64,000 nucleotides of DNA from Roseiarcus sp963836695 (lineage in GTDB: Bacteria; Pseudomonadota; Alphaproteobacteria; Rhizobiales; Beijerinckiaceae), in the NCBI GenBank assembly GCA_963836695.1, contig CAWIKX010000010.1, positions 1-64,000 of the forward strand. Reading direction: 5' to 3'. The notes beneath the pieces are model-generated. The model ran no database searches, was not told where the DNA came from, and saw only the letters and a list, made by a program, of their open reading frames with translations. Each line of letters starts with the position of its first letter. The first letter of the stretch is position 1. Of the stretch, positions 26,749-36,221 are shown in pieces. The position numbers and the translations under genes were made by a program.

Positions 26749-28050
26749 ATGGACTATCAGCGGAGCTTCGAGGAGGCGATTGCGCGGCTCAAGGCGGAAG
26801 GGCGTTATCGCACCTTCGCTAATCTGGAGCGCGACGCCCGACGGTTCCCGATGGCCCAATGGCGCCCCGAGGGCGAGGAAGACCAGCCGCGCGACGTCAC
26901 CGTCTGGTGCTCGAACGACTATCTCAGCATGGGCGGTCACCCTGACGTCATCGAAGCCTCCGTACGGGCGGCGCGCGCCCATGGGGCCGGGGCCGGTGGA
27001 ACCCGCAACATTTCCGGCACCCACAATCCGATCGTCGAGCTCGAGGCCGAACTGGCCGATCTGCACGGCAAGGCGGCGGCGCTCGTCTTCACCTCCGGTT
27101 GGGTGTCCAATCTGGCGGCGATCTCGACCATCGCGAGTCTCTTGCCGAATTGCCTCATCCTGTCCGACGCACTGAATCACAATTCAATGATTGAGGGCGT
27201 CAGGCGATCGGGCTGCGAGAAGCGCGTGTGGCGGCACAACGACGTCGCCCATCTCGAGGAGCTGCTCGCCGCAGAGCCGCGCGACCGCGCCAAGCTCGTC
27301 CTGTTCGAGAGCCTTTACTCGATGGACGGCGACATCGCGCCGATCGCCGAGATTGTCGCGCTGGCGGAGAAGTACAACGCGCTTACCTATCTCGATGAAG
27401 TCCACGCCGTTGGTCTCTATGGCGCGCGCGGCGGGGGGCTGAGCGAACGCGAAGGGATCGCGGCGCGCATCGATATCATCGAAGGCACGCTCGCCAAGGG
27501 CTTCGGCTCGCTTGGCGGCTATATCGCGGCGAGCGAGACGATCGTCGACGCCGTCAGAAGCTTCGCGCCCCAGTTCATCTTCACGTCGACCTTGCCGCCG
27601 AGCGTCGCAGCGAGCGCCGCCGCGGCGGTCAAGCATTTGAAGCGATCGACCGCCGAGCGCGAACGCCACCAGCACATGGCGAAGCTCGTCAAGCACGCGC
27701 TTCGCGCCGCAGGCCTGCCGGTGATGGACAATCCTTCGCACATCGTGCCTGTGTTGGTGGGCGACGCCCTGCAATGCCGCGCGGCAAGCAAACTCCTGCT
27801 CGAACGGCATGCTATCTACATCCAGCCGATCAACTATCCGACGGTCGCCAGGGGGACCGAGCGCCTGCGGGTGACCCCGACGCCCGCCCATAACGAGGCC
27901 CAGGTCGCGGACCTGGTCGAGGCTTTGGTCGACGTGTGGAAGACGCTCGGCCTCAAGTTCGAGGAGGCGCGCGTGATCCCGCTCATCCGCGCCAATGCGA
28001 GCGAGGAGGCCCATTGCGCCTATCCCGAGATGAAGCGCGCGGCGGAATAG
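26749..28050 (+). CDS. hemA: 5-aminolevulinate synthase
   Basis: PLP enzyme condensing glycine and succinyl-CoA to 5-aminolevulinate, the first step of the C4 (Shemin) haem pathway of alphaproteobacteria. The protein has 433 aa. It contains WCSNDYLSMGGHP, GAGAGGTRNISGTHNPIVELE, YLDEVHAVGLYG and the Schiff-base Lys250 in IEGTLAKGFGSLGG. The start is ATG 26749 after AAGGA; the frame is open to 26680 but the extension is not family-like. It is the first gene of a haem cluster with hemE and hemF. Confidence 0.95.
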   Translation: MDYQRSFEEAIARLKAEGRYRTFANLERDARRFPMAQWRPEGEEDQPRDVTVWCSNDYLSMGGHPDVIEASVRAARAHGAGAGGTRNISGTHNPIVELEAELADLHGKAAALVFTSGWVSNLAAISTIASLLPNCLILSDALNHNSMIEGVRRSGCEKRVWRHNDVAHLEELLAAEPRDRAKLVLFESLYSMDGDIAPIAEIVALAEKYNALTYLDEVHAVGLYGARGGGLSEREGIAARIDIIEGTLAKGFGSLGGYIAASETIVDAVRSFAPQFIFTSTLPPSVAASAAAAVKHLKRSTAERERHQHMAKLVKHALRAAGLPVMDNPSHIVPVLVGDALQCRAASKLLLERHAIYIQPINYPTVARGTERLRVTPTPAHNEAQVADLVEALVDVWKTLGLKFEEARVIPLIRANASEEAHCAYPEMKRAAE

Positions 28051-28076
28051 GGCCCCGTTCGGAGCCCACAGCAAAC

Positions 28077-29111
28077 TTGACCAAGCCTTTCCTCGCCGCG
28101 CTTGCTGGCCAGCGGCAAAAAACGCCGCCGATCTGGCTCATGCGCCAAGCAGGACGCTACCTGCCCGAATATCGCGAGCTTCGGACGACGGCGCCGACGT
28201 TTCTCAAATTTTGCTATGAGCCGCGGCTCGCGGTCGAGGCGACGCTACAGCCGATCCGACGCTTCGGCTTCGACGCCGCGATCCTGTTCTCCGACATTCT
28301 TGTCCTCCCCGATGCGCTTGGCCAGCGTGTCTCCTTTGAAGCCGGCGACGGCCCGCGCCTCGAGCCGATCTGTGATGCTGACGGGCTTGCGAAGCTTAGA
28401 GACGAGCCAGACTGGGGCCGCCTCGCGCCCGTGTTCGAGGCTCTCGATCGGGTGAAAGGCGCGCTGCCTAAGGAAACTGCGCTCATCGGTTTCTGCGGCG
28501 CGCCTTGGACAGTGGCTAGCTACATGATCGCCGGCCGCGGCACGCCGGACCAGGCGCCGGCGCGGCTTTTCGCCTATCGCCATCCCGCGGTCTTCGCACG
28601 CCTCATCGACCGGCTGGTCGACGCTTCGGCCGAGCATCTTCGCCGTCAGTTCGCGGCCGGCGCCGATGCGGCGCAGATCTTCAATTCTTGGGCGGGAGTG
28701 CTTCCGCCGGCCGAATTCGATCGCTGGTGCGTCGCGCCGATCGCGGCGATCGCGGCGAAGGTTCGCGCCGCGGCGCCGAACGCCCGGTTGATCGCGTTTC
28801 CACGCGGCGCAGGCGCGCAGCTTGCCAAATTCGCGGGCCTCGCTGGAATCGACGCCATTGGTCTCGACACTGCCACCGATCCTCGATCGGCCGTCGCAGC
28901 TCTGCCCGAGCGGGTAACGCTCCAGGGCAATCTTGATCCGCTCGCGCTGGTGGCCGGCGGGCGCCGTCTCGACGAGGAGATCGAGCGGGTGCTGACCGGT
29001 TTCGCGGGCCGCGCCCATATTTTCAATCTCGGCCACGGCGTCCCACCAGAAACGCCCATCGATCACGTTGAGCGCCTGGTCGCCCGGGTGCGCGGCGAGC
29101 AAACGCCATGA
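28077..29111 (+). CDS. hemE: uroporphyrinogen decarboxylase
   Basis: Decarboxylates uroporphyrinogen III to coproporphyrinogen III, the substrate of HemF encoded next. Family motifs are PIWLMRQAGRYLPEYR (substrate-binding Arg pair), FSDILVLPDALG (catalytic Asp), GFCGAPWTVASYM and FNLGHGVPPETP near the end. TTG 28077 begins at the expected family N-terminus (TKPFLAALAG) and gives 344 aa; upstream frame back to 27936 overlaps hemA. It overlaps hemF by 4 bp (ATGA). Confidence 0.95.
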   Translation: MTKPFLAALAGQRQKTPPIWLMRQAGRYLPEYRELRTTAPTFLKFCYEPRLAVEATLQPIRRFGFDAAILFSDILVLPDALGQRVSFEAGDGPRLEPICDADGLAKLRDEPDWGRLAPVFEALDRVKGALPKETALIGFCGAPWTVASYMIAGRGTPDQAPARLFAYRHPAVFARLIDRLVDASAEHLRRQFAAGADAAQIFNSWAGVLPPAEFDRWCVAPIAAIAAKVRAAAPNARLIAFPRGAGAQLAKFAGLAGIDAIGLDTATDPRSAVAALPERVTLQGNLDPLALVAGGRRLDEEIERVLTGFAGRAHIFNLGHGVPPETPIDHVERLVARVRGEQTP

Positions 29112-30022
29112 ACGATGCCGGCCCTTCGACTGAAGACCCGCGTTTCCCCGCCGTCCGCGGCTGGTTCGAGACCCTCCAGGGGCGCATCATTTCGTCGATG
29201 GAGGCGCTCGAGCGCGAGTGTGCCGGCGTTGGCGCGGACCGTCCGCCGGGACGGTTTCAGCTCGAACCCTGGGAGCGAACCGACGCGAGCGGCCGGCCTG
29301 GCGGCGGGGGGCGCATGGCGATGCTGCGAGGGCGCCTGTTCGAGAAAATGGGCGTGCATTGCTCGCTCGTTCACGGCGCCTTTCCAGCGGAATTCGCCTC
29401 GCAAATTCCCGGCGCCGATGAGGACCCGCGCTTCTGGGCCGCTGGCGTCTCAGTGATCGCCCATCCGTGGAGCCCGCATGTGCCGACCGTGCACATGAAC
29501 ACGCGACTTGTGCGCACGACCAAGACATGGTTTGGCGGCGGCGCGGACTTGACCCCGATGCTTGATGAGCGCCGCAGGCCGGACGATCCAGACGCCATCG
29601 CCTTTCACGCCGCGATGCGCGCAGCCTGCAAGCGCCATCGGGGCGTCGCAGACGCCGAGCGCTACAAGACCTGGTGCGACGAGTATTTCTATCTCAAGCA
29701 TCGCAAGGAGCCGCGCGGGATCGGCGGCATCTTCTTCGACTATCTCAATAGCGCCGGCGACCCCGGCAATTCCGCTTTCGATGCGGATTTCGCTTTTGTG
29801 CGCGACGTCGGCGAGAGCTTCATTAAGGTCTATTCCGACATTGTCCGGCGCAACGCTGGAAGGCCGTGGGGCGAGGCCGAGCGCGAGCAACAATTGGCGC
29901 GCCGCGGGCGTTACGTTGAGTTCAATTTGCTCTATGATCGGGGCACGATCTTCGGCCTGAAGACCGGCGGCAACGTCGCTTCGATCTTGTCCTCGATGCC
30001 GCCGCTGGCCAGCTGGCCCTGA
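29108..30022 (+). CDS. hemF: oxygen-dependent coproporphyrinogen III oxidase
   Basis: Converts coproporphyrinogen III to protoporphyrinogen IX using oxygen. It has 304 aa, normal for the family. Signature segments: VPTVHMNTRLV, WFGGGADLTPM, DEYFYLKHRKEPRGIGGIFFDYL and the C-terminal GGNVASILSSMPP. The start overlaps the hemE stop (ATGA), so it is translationally coupled. With hemA and hemE it provides three haem-pathway steps; an aerobic lifestyle is implied. Confidence 0.95.
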   Translation: MNDAGPSTEDPRFPAVRGWFETLQGRIISSMEALERECAGVGADRPPGRFQLEPWERTDASGRPGGGGRMAMLRGRLFEKMGVHCSLVHGAFPAEFASQIPGADEDPRFWAAGVSVIAHPWSPHVPTVHMNTRLVRTTKTWFGGGADLTPMLDERRRPDDPDAIAFHAAMRAACKRHRGVADAERYKTWCDEYFYLKHRKEPRGIGGIFFDYLNSAGDPGNSAFDADFAFVRDVGESFIKVYSDIVRRNAGRPWGEAEREQQLARRGRYVEFNLLYDRGTIFGLKTGGNVASILSSMPPLASWP

Positions 30023-30053
30023 GCACGCTTAAGCCAAACACTCGGAGAGAACC

Positions 30054-30917
30054 ATGACCAACGCCGCTGAATCCGGCCGCTTTCGCATTGGCGGGGCCTT
30101 TGACGTCAACCGCCTCGGCTTCGGCGCGATGCGTATTGTCGGCCAGGGGATTTGGGGGCCTCCCGCAAATCGCGACGAGGTCTTGAAAACGCTGCGCCGG
30201 CTGCCAGACCTCGGGGTCGACTTCATCGACACCGCCGATTCCTACGGGCCCAACTTTTCGGAAGAGCTGATCCGCGAGGCGCTCGCGCCTTATGGCAAGG
30301 TCCATATCGCGACCAAGGGCGGGCTCACGCGCACCGGCCAGAATATCTGGATTCCAGTCGGCCGGCCGGAATATCTGATCCAGCAGGCGCACACGAGCCG
30401 ATGGCGGCTCGGCGTCGAGATCATCGACTTGTGGCAACTCCATCGCATCGATCCGAAGGTGCCGGCCAAGGAGCAGTTCGACGCCATTGCCACGCTGATC
30501 AAGGACAAGGTCATTCGCTGCGCGGGCCTGTCGGAAGTCAGTGTCGCTGAGATCGAGGCCGCCTCGAAGGTCTTCCCAGTCGCCGCGGTGCAGAACCGCT
30601 ACAACTTCATTGACCGCAACAGCGAAGCGGCGCTCGACTATTGCGAGAAGCACAGCATCGGATTCATCCCCTGGGCGCCGCTCGACGCCGGCGCGTCGGC
30701 AAAGCCCGGCTCGGCGCTGGATGCAATCGCGCATAAGCACAAGGCGAGCCCCGGCCAGATAGCGCTCGCCTGGCTCCTGAAACGCAGTCCGGTCATGTTG
30801 CCGATCCCAGGCACCGGCAAGGTTGCGCATCTGGAGGAGAACGTCGCCGCGGCGGCGATCAAGCTTTCGGACGAGGAATTTGCGACGCTCGACCGCGTGG
30901 GGCGCGGAGCCAAGTGA
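30054..30917 (+). CDS. aldo/keto reductase
   Basis: A 287-aa NADPH-dependent oxidoreductase of the AKR superfamily. The catalytic tetrad is visible: Asp and Tyr in FIDTADSYG, Lys in IATKGG and His in LWQLHRID. The C-terminal SPGQIALAWLLKR and PIPGT form the cofactor site. It starts 31 bp after hemF with a GGAGAG ribosome site and is probably cotranscribed with the haem genes, though any functional link is unclear. Confidence 0.93.
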   Translation: MTNAAESGRFRIGGAFDVNRLGFGAMRIVGQGIWGPPANRDEVLKTLRRLPDLGVDFIDTADSYGPNFSEELIREALAPYGKVHIATKGGLTRTGQNIWIPVGRPEYLIQQAHTSRWRLGVEIIDLWQLHRIDPKVPAKEQFDAIATLIKDKVIRCAGLSEVSVAEIEAASKVFPVAAVQNRYNFIDRNSEAALDYCEKHSIGFIPWAPLDAGASAKPGSALDAIAHKHKASPGQIALAWLLKRSPVMLPIPGTGKVAHLEENVAAAAIKLSDEEFATLDRVGRGAK

Positions 30918-30949
30918 TGCATTGGGGTGCCGGATAAAGATAGGCCGGC

Positions 30950-31795
30950 TTAGCTCCTGAGCACGGCGCAGGCGCCCCCTACTGCCTGGATCCGACCGCA
31001 AAGCCTGCGCGCTTCGCCGCCGGTCTGGGCGGGCAGGCGGACGCGGTAGAACGGCCGCCAGCCGCGACTGCGCAGGACGGAGCCGAGCACGAACGGATTC
31101 ATGTCTCCGATCACGCTCGCATATTCATGCTTGGCGCGAGCGAAGGCGCGGAGAGCCGAGCCTCTCGAGAAGCTCGCTGCGATCTGCACCCCCCAGGGCG
31201 CAAACCAGCCCGAGACGACGGAAGAGGGCGCGGTCACGCGAAGGGTCGCGACAAGGCTCATGCAAGATGGACGCTTGTCCGCCGACGGCTCCGCCGGCGG
31301 CTTGTCGCTCCGCCACTCGTCGGCATCGTGACCCGTGACGGCGAGCACGTAACCCTCCGTTTCGAAAGGAAGCGAGCCCTTCTTTGCGAGCCAACGGGCA
31401 ACGGCCGTGGGGCCTGCGTTATAAGCAGCCGCCGCCAGACCCAGGTTGCCGAAGCGGAGCTTGAGTTCGTTCAAGAACCTCGCGGAAGCCGGGATCGCGG
31501 ATGCGGGATCGAACGGATCGAGGAGCCCGCGCTCGCTCGCGGTCCCCGGCATGAACTGAGCGACCCCTTGCGCCCCCGCAGGGCTGACCGCGGTCGGCCG
31601 GAACGAACTCTCCCGCCAAATGAGTTTCGTGAAGAAGTCGGCAGGCAATCCCTCCGCCTTGGCGGAAGCTTCGACGATCCCGCATAGGGTCGCGACCGCG
31701 TTGTCAGTTTCGGGACCGGCGTCGGCGCGAGCCGCCTCGCCGCTCAGGCAAAAGACGAGCGCAGCAAGGACGATCGCCTTGCCTGCGACTTGCAT
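30950..31795 (-). CDS. lytic transglycosylase (SLT) with C-terminal SPOR-like region
   Basis: A periplasmic murein-cleaving enzyme of 281 aa. A signal peptide (residues 1-24) is followed by an SLT domain with catalytic Glu62 in IWRESSFRP, GAQGVAQFMPGTA and AAAYNAGPTAV. The last 75 residues (ASVIGDMNPF to GACAVLRS) look like a SPOR peptidoglycan-binding repeat. The frame is open far upstream through the icd antisense strand. ATG 31795 gives a proper signal peptide, so I cut it there. It is divergent from icd. Confidence 0.88.
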   Translation of the reverse strand: MQVAGKAIVLAALVFCLSGEAARADAGPETDNAVATLCGIVEASAKAEGLPADFFTKLIWRESSFRPTAVSPAGAQGVAQFMPGTASERGLLDPFDPASAIPASARFLNELKLRFGNLGLAAAAYNAGPTAVARWLAKKGSLPFETEGYVLAVTGHDADEWRSDKPPAEPSADKRPSCMSLVATLRVTAPSSVVSGWFAPWGVQIAASFSRGSALRAFARAKHEYASVIGDMNPFVLGSVLRSRGWRPFYRVRLPAQTGGEARRLCGRIQAVGGACAVLRS

Positions 31796-31912
31796 GAGAT
31801 CGGCCCCGCCAGCCCCGACGCCCCGCACGGGTTTTCCGAGCGAAGCGCCGATGCTATAGGGGTTTGTCGCCCGCACGCCGCGCGTCTCCCGCACAAGAAA
31901 GTCCTTTCGCTC

Positions 31913-33124
31913 ATGCCTAAGATTAAGGTCACGAATCCGGTTGTCGAACTCGACGGCGACGAGATGACGCGGATCATCTGGCGCCTGATTCGCGACAAGC
32001 TTATCCATCCCTATCTGGACGTTGACCTCAAGTACTTTGATCTTGGGGTGGAAAACCGCGACGCGACCAACGATCAAGTGACGATCAACGCCGCTGAGGC
32101 GATCAAGGCGACCGGCGTCGGCGTCAAATGCGCCACCATCACTCCGGACGAGGCGCGGGTCAAAGAATTCAAACTCAAGGAAATGTGGAGAAGCCCGAAC
32201 GGCACCATCCGCAATATCCTGGGCGGCGTCATCTTCCGCGAGCCGATCATCTGCAAGAACGTGCCGCGTCTCGTCCCGAGCTGGACCCAGCCGATCGTCA
32301 TCGGCCGCCACGCCTATGGCGACCAGTATCGCGCGACCGATTTCAAGGTCCCTGGAAAGGGTCGGCTCACCATTCGCTTTGAAGGCGACGACGGCAAGGT
32401 GATCGAGAAGGAAGTCTTCAAGTTCCCCGGCGCCGGCGTCGCGATGTCGATGTATAATCTCGACAATTCGATCCGCGACTTCGCTCGCGCATCCTTGAAC
32501 TATGGGTTGATGCGCAAGTACCCGGTCTACCTCTCGACCAAAAACACGATCCTGAAGGTCTATGACGGCCGCTTCAAGGACATCTTCCAGGAGGTGTACG
32601 AATCCGAGTTCAAGAGCCGCTTCCACTCGCTCGGCATCACTTATGAGCATCGCCTGATCGACGACATGGTCGCGGCGGCGCTCAAATGGTCAGGAGGCTA
32701 TGTCTGGGCCTGTAAGAACTACGACGGCGACGTGCAGTCGGATACCGTCGCGCAAGGGTTCGGTTCGCTTGGCCTCATGACCAGCGTCTTGATGACACCG
32801 GACGGCCAGACGGTCGAAGCCGAGGCGGCGCATGGAACCGTCACCCGTCATTATCGCGAGCATCAGAAGGGCAACGAAACCTCGACCAATTCGATCGCAT
32901 CCATCTTCGCCTGGACGCGCGGCCTCGCGCATCGGGCCAAGCTCGACGGCAACGAGGCGCTCGCCAAATTCGCCTCGACGCTTGAGAAGGTTTGCGTCGA
33001 CACGGTCGAGTTCGGCTTCATGACCAAGGATCTCGCGCTCCTTGTCGGCCCCGATCAGAAATGGCTCTCGACCGAGGGTTTTCTGGACAAGGTCGACCAG
33101 AATCTGAAGACGGCGATGGCGTAG
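31913..33124 (+). CDS. icd: NADP-dependent isocitrate dehydrogenase
   Basis: TCA-cycle oxidative decarboxylation of isocitrate to 2-oxoglutarate. This is the eukaryote-like homodimeric type common in alphaproteobacteria, 403 aa. It shows MPKIKVTNPVVELDGDEMTR, the isocitrate-binding SPNGTIRNILGGVIFREPI, DDMVA (metal Asp) and EAEAAHGTVTRHYREHQKG. ATG 31913 gives the exact family N-terminus; earlier in-frame codons overlap the divergent transglycosylase's upstream region. alaS lies downstream on the opposite strand, an arrangement typical of Hyphomicrobiales. Confidence 0.96.
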   Translation: MPKIKVTNPVVELDGDEMTRIIWRLIRDKLIHPYLDVDLKYFDLGVENRDATNDQVTINAAEAIKATGVGVKCATITPDEARVKEFKLKEMWRSPNGTIRNILGGVIFREPIICKNVPRLVPSWTQPIVIGRHAYGDQYRATDFKVPGKGRLTIRFEGDDGKVIEKEVFKFPGAGVAMSMYNLDNSIRDFARASLNYGLMRKYPVYLSTKNTILKVYDGRFKDIFQEVYESEFKSRFHSLGITYEHRLIDDMVAAALKWSGGYVWACKNYDGDVQSDTVAQGFGSLGLMTSVLMTPDGQTVEAEAAHGTVTRHYREHQKGNETSTNSIASIFAWTRGLAHRAKLDGNEALAKFASTLEKVCVDTVEFGFMTKDLALLVGPDQKWLSTEGFLDKVDQNLKTAMA

Positions 33125-33144
33125 GGCGCGAGCACGGGAAAATC

Positions 33145-33246
33145 ATCATCGCGAGGAGGCCGCCACGCTGACGTCGCGATCCAGGAGTCGCGGGGCGCGC
33201 CCTACGATCCCTGGATTGCTTCGTCGTTTCACTCCTCGCAATGACG
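33145..33246. repeat. imperfect inverted repeat between icd and alaS
   Basis: The left arm (33145-33183, TCATCGCGAGGAGGCCGCCA...GCGATCCAG) and right arm (33211-33246, CTGGATTGCTTCGTCG...CTCGCAATGACG) are imperfect reverse complements, so the transcript can fold into a long hairpin. The CTGGATTGCTTCG...GCAATGACG wording is that of a dispersed intergenic repeat common in alphaproteobacteria. It lies between convergent genes and could also stop transcription. Confidence 0.7.
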
Positions 33247-33260
33247 GCGACGAGATCGCC

Positions 33261-35936
33261 TTACGCCCCAGCCGCCCGGCGCACGCCCTCTTCGACCGCC
33301 GCCAGCGCCTCGTGCGTCTTTGCGCCGTCCGGACCGCCGGCCTGAGCCATGTCCGGGCGGCCGCCGCCGCCCTTGCCGCCAAGCGCCACGGAGCCAAGCC
33401 TGACGAGATCGACGGCGTTGAAGCGGCTCGTGAGATCAGGCGTGACGGCGACGACGATGCTCGCCTTGCCGTCCTCGCTCCTCGCAGCGATCGCGACGAC
33501 GCCCGAGCCGACATTCTGTTTGGCCTCGTCGGCCAGCGACTTCAGGTCCTTCATGTCGACGCCGCTTACCGCGCGCGCGTAAAGCTTCACGCCAGATACG
33601 TCGCGCGCGGCGGCCGAGTCCGTCGTCGCCCCGCCGCCCATCGCCAGTTTGCGCTTGGCGTCGGCGAGCTCGCGCTCGAGCTTGCGCCGATCTTCGATCA
33701 ATGCCTCGAGCCGCTCGGCAGCTTCTCCGGCGGGCGCGCGCAAGAGCGTCGTGAGGTCGCCGTAAGCGCGGGAATCGGCCTCGAGCCGCTTGCGCGCTTC
33801 GTCACGCGTCTTGGCCTCGATGCGCCTTACCCCCGCGGCGACCGCGCTTTCGCCGACGATGGTGATGAGCCCGATGTCGCCGGTGCGCCGCACGTGCGTA
33901 CCGCCACAAAGCTCGATTGAATAGGTCCGCTCATGCCGGTGATCGGCGTCCTCGATCTCGCCCATGGTGACGACGCGCACCTCGTCGCCGTACTTTTCGC
34001 CGAACAAAGCGCGGGCGCCGGACGCGCGGGCGTCGTCGAGGCCCATGAGCCGCGTCGTCACCTCGGCGTTTTCCAAGACAACGTGGTTGGCGATGTCCTC
34101 GACCTTTTCGAGTTCTGCGCGCGTGATCGGCTTCGGGTGGGCAATGTCGAAGCGCAGCCGCTCCGGCGAAACCAGCGAGCCCTTCTGCGCCACATGATCG
34201 CCGAGCACCATGCGCAGGGCCTCATGCAGGATGTGGGTCGCCGAATGGTTGGCGCGCGTCGCCGTGCGCGCTCCGTGATTGACCTTGAGCTCGACCGCCA
34301 GGCCCAAGCTTGCCGCCCCCCCGACAACCGTGACGTCGTGGACAATGAGGTCGCCGAGCTTCTTGCGCGTGTCGGTGACCTCGGCGCGGAAGCCGGGCGC
34401 GGTGATCTCGCCGGTGTCGCCGACCTGTCCACCAGATTCCCCGTAGAACGGCGTCTGATTGAGGATCAGCGATCCGCGCTCGCCCCCCTCAAGCGTCTGG
34501 ACCTCGGCGCCGTCCTTGACGATTGCGCGGATGACGCCCTCGGCGGTCTCGGTCTCGTAGCCGAGAAACTCGGTCGCGCCGACGCGCTCGCGCAGAGCAT
34601 ACCAGACTGTTTCGGTCGCGGCCTCGCCAGAACCCGCCCAGGCGCGGCGCGCCTCGGCGCGCTGGCGCTCCATGGCGGCGTTGAAGCCTTTCGTGTCGAC
34701 CGAAAGACCGCGAGCGCGCAAAGCGTCCTGCGTCAGATCAAGCGGGAATCCATAGGTGTCGTAGAGCCGGAACGCCGTCTCGCCGTTCAGCACCCCGCCG
34801 TCGCCAAGCGTGCGCGTCTCGTCCTCGAGAATGGCCAGGCCCCGGGCAAGCGCTGAGCGAAAGCGTGTTTCCTCAAGCTTGAGCGTCTCGGAGATGAGCG
34901 ACTCCGCGCGGATCAACTCGGGATAGGCCTGGCCCATCTCGCGGGTCAGCGCGGGCACGAGCCGCCACATCAACGGATCGCGCGCGCCCAAAATCTGCGC
35001 ATGGCGCATGGCGCGACGCATGATGCGGCGGAGCACATAGCCGCGCCCCTCGTTCGACGGCAGGACGCCGTCCGCGACCAGGAAGGCGGAAGCGCGCAGA
35101 TGGTCGGCGATGACCCGGTGCGAAGCGCGCTGCGGCCCATCAGGATCGACCCCAGTCAGGTCGGCGCTGGCGCGAATAAGGGCGCGGAACAGGTCGATGT
35201 CGTAATTGTCGTGCACGCCTTGCAGCACCGCCGCGATGCGCTCAAGCCCCATCCCCGTGTCGACCGAGGGACGCGGCAGGTTGATCCGCTCGCCGCCCGG
35301 GAGCGCCTCGAACTGCATGAACACGAGATTCCAGATCTCGATGAAACGGTCGCCGTCGGCCTCAGGCGAGCCGGGCGGACCGCCTGGTATGTGGTCGCCG
35401 TGATCGTAGAAAATCTCGGAGCACGGGCCGCAGGGGCCGGTGTCGCCCATCGCCCAGAAATTGTCGCTCGTCGCGATCCGGATGATTCGCTCCTCGGGCA
35501 GCCCCGAGATCTTTCGCCACAGATTGAACGCTTCGTCATCGTCGTAATAGACGGTGACGGTGAGCTTTTCCGCAGGCAACCCCAAGTCCCGTGTCAGTAG
35601 GCTCCACGCAAATTCGATCGCATAGTCCTTGAAATAGTCGCCGAACGAAAAGTTGCCCAGCATTTCGAAGAACGTATGGTGGCGCGCGGTATAGCCGACG
35701 TTGTCGAGGTCGTTGTGCTTGCCGCCCGCGCGCACGCATTTTTGCGAGGTCGTCGCCCGGTTGTAGGGACGCTTCTCGACGCCGGTGAAGACGTTCTTGA
35801 ACTGCACCATCCCGGCGTTCGTGAACATGAGCGTCGGGTCGTTGCGCGGCACGAGCGAGCTCGACGGCACGATTGCGTGCTCGTTCTTGCCGAAGAACTG
35901 GAGAAAGTTCGATCGAATGTCGTTGACGCCGCTCAT
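33261..35936 (-). CDS. alaS: alanine--tRNA ligase
   Basis: Class II aminoacyl-tRNA synthetase charging tRNA-Ala, 891 aa. N-terminal catalytic core: MSGVNDIRSNFLQFFGKNEH and RHHTFFEMLGNFSFGDYF. The editing domain has the zinc motifs NHSATH (HxxxH) and CGGTH (CxxxH) in YSIELCGGTHVRRTGDIG. The C-terminal coiled coil and DHH-type C-Ala domain end with GKGGGGRPDMAQAGG. The frame is intact. Convergent with icd. Confidence 0.97.
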   Translation of the reverse strand: MSGVNDIRSNFLQFFGKNEHAIVPSSSLVPRNDPTLMFTNAGMVQFKNVFTGVEKRPYNRATTSQKCVRAGGKHNDLDNVGYTARHHTFFEMLGNFSFGDYFKDYAIEFAWSLLTRDLGLPAEKLTVTVYYDDDEAFNLWRKISGLPEERIIRIATSDNFWAMGDTGPCGPCSEIFYDHGDHIPGGPPGSPEADGDRFIEIWNLVFMQFEALPGGERINLPRPSVDTGMGLERIAAVLQGVHDNYDIDLFRALIRASADLTGVDPDGPQRASHRVIADHLRASAFLVADGVLPSNEGRGYVLRRIMRRAMRHAQILGARDPLMWRLVPALTREMGQAYPELIRAESLISETLKLEETRFRSALARGLAILEDETRTLGDGGVLNGETAFRLYDTYGFPLDLTQDALRARGLSVDTKGFNAAMERQRAEARRAWAGSGEAATETVWYALRERVGATEFLGYETETAEGVIRAIVKDGAEVQTLEGGERGSLILNQTPFYGESGGQVGDTGEITAPGFRAEVTDTRKKLGDLIVHDVTVVGGAASLGLAVELKVNHGARTATRANHSATHILHEALRMVLGDHVAQKGSLVSPERLRFDIAHPKPITRAELEKVEDIANHVVLENAEVTTRLMGLDDARASGARALFGEKYGDEVRVVTMGEIEDADHRHERTYSIELCGGTHVRRTGDIGLITIVGESAVAAGVRRIEAKTRDEARKRLEADSRAYGDLTTLLRAPAGEAAERLEALIEDRRKLERELADAKRKLAMGGGATTDSAAARDVSGVKLYARAVSGVDMKDLKSLADEAKQNVGSGVVAIAARSEDGKASIVVAVTPDLTSRFNAVDLVRLGSVALGGKGGGGRPDMAQAGGPDGAKTHEALAAVEEGVRRAAGA

Positions 35937-36120
35937 GCACCAAAATCGCTTGAAGTCGAAGGCCGCTGGCGGGGCGTTCTAAAACAACGCGGCCGAAAGC
36001 GCCAATGCAGGGATCACGCCAGTTTCGGGGACGGGGGAGAGGGTGCTTGATGTGGCGACTGAGTGGACTTTTGTCCAGGCCGTGTTTGGCGCAGCGAGCC
36101 AACCGCCTGATGCTCTGGTC

Positions 36121-36193
36121 TGTCATGCTCGCGAAAGCGGGCATCCAGGTGCGCTCCATCAAGTCTGGATTCCCGCTTTGCGCGGGAATGACA
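36121..36193. repeat. palindromic intergenic repeat
   Basis: The left arm TGTCATGCTCGCGAAAGCGG... (36121-36148) and right arm CTGGATTCCCGCTTTGCGCG... (36165-36193) are near-perfect reverse complements around a 16-bp loop. The right arm matches the wording of the dispersed CTGGATTCCCGC...GGGAATGAC repeat seen in many proteobacterial genomes. It lies in the 285-bp gap between the alaS start and the Nudix gene's end; I see no gene in the rest of that gap. Confidence 0.75.
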
Positions 36194-36221
36194 CAATGGC
36201 CGTGGTAAACACGGCGCGCCC

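Noticed and set aside
31796..32650. N-terminal extension of the lytic transglycosylase frame
   Set aside because: It is antisense to icd and would bury the signal peptide.
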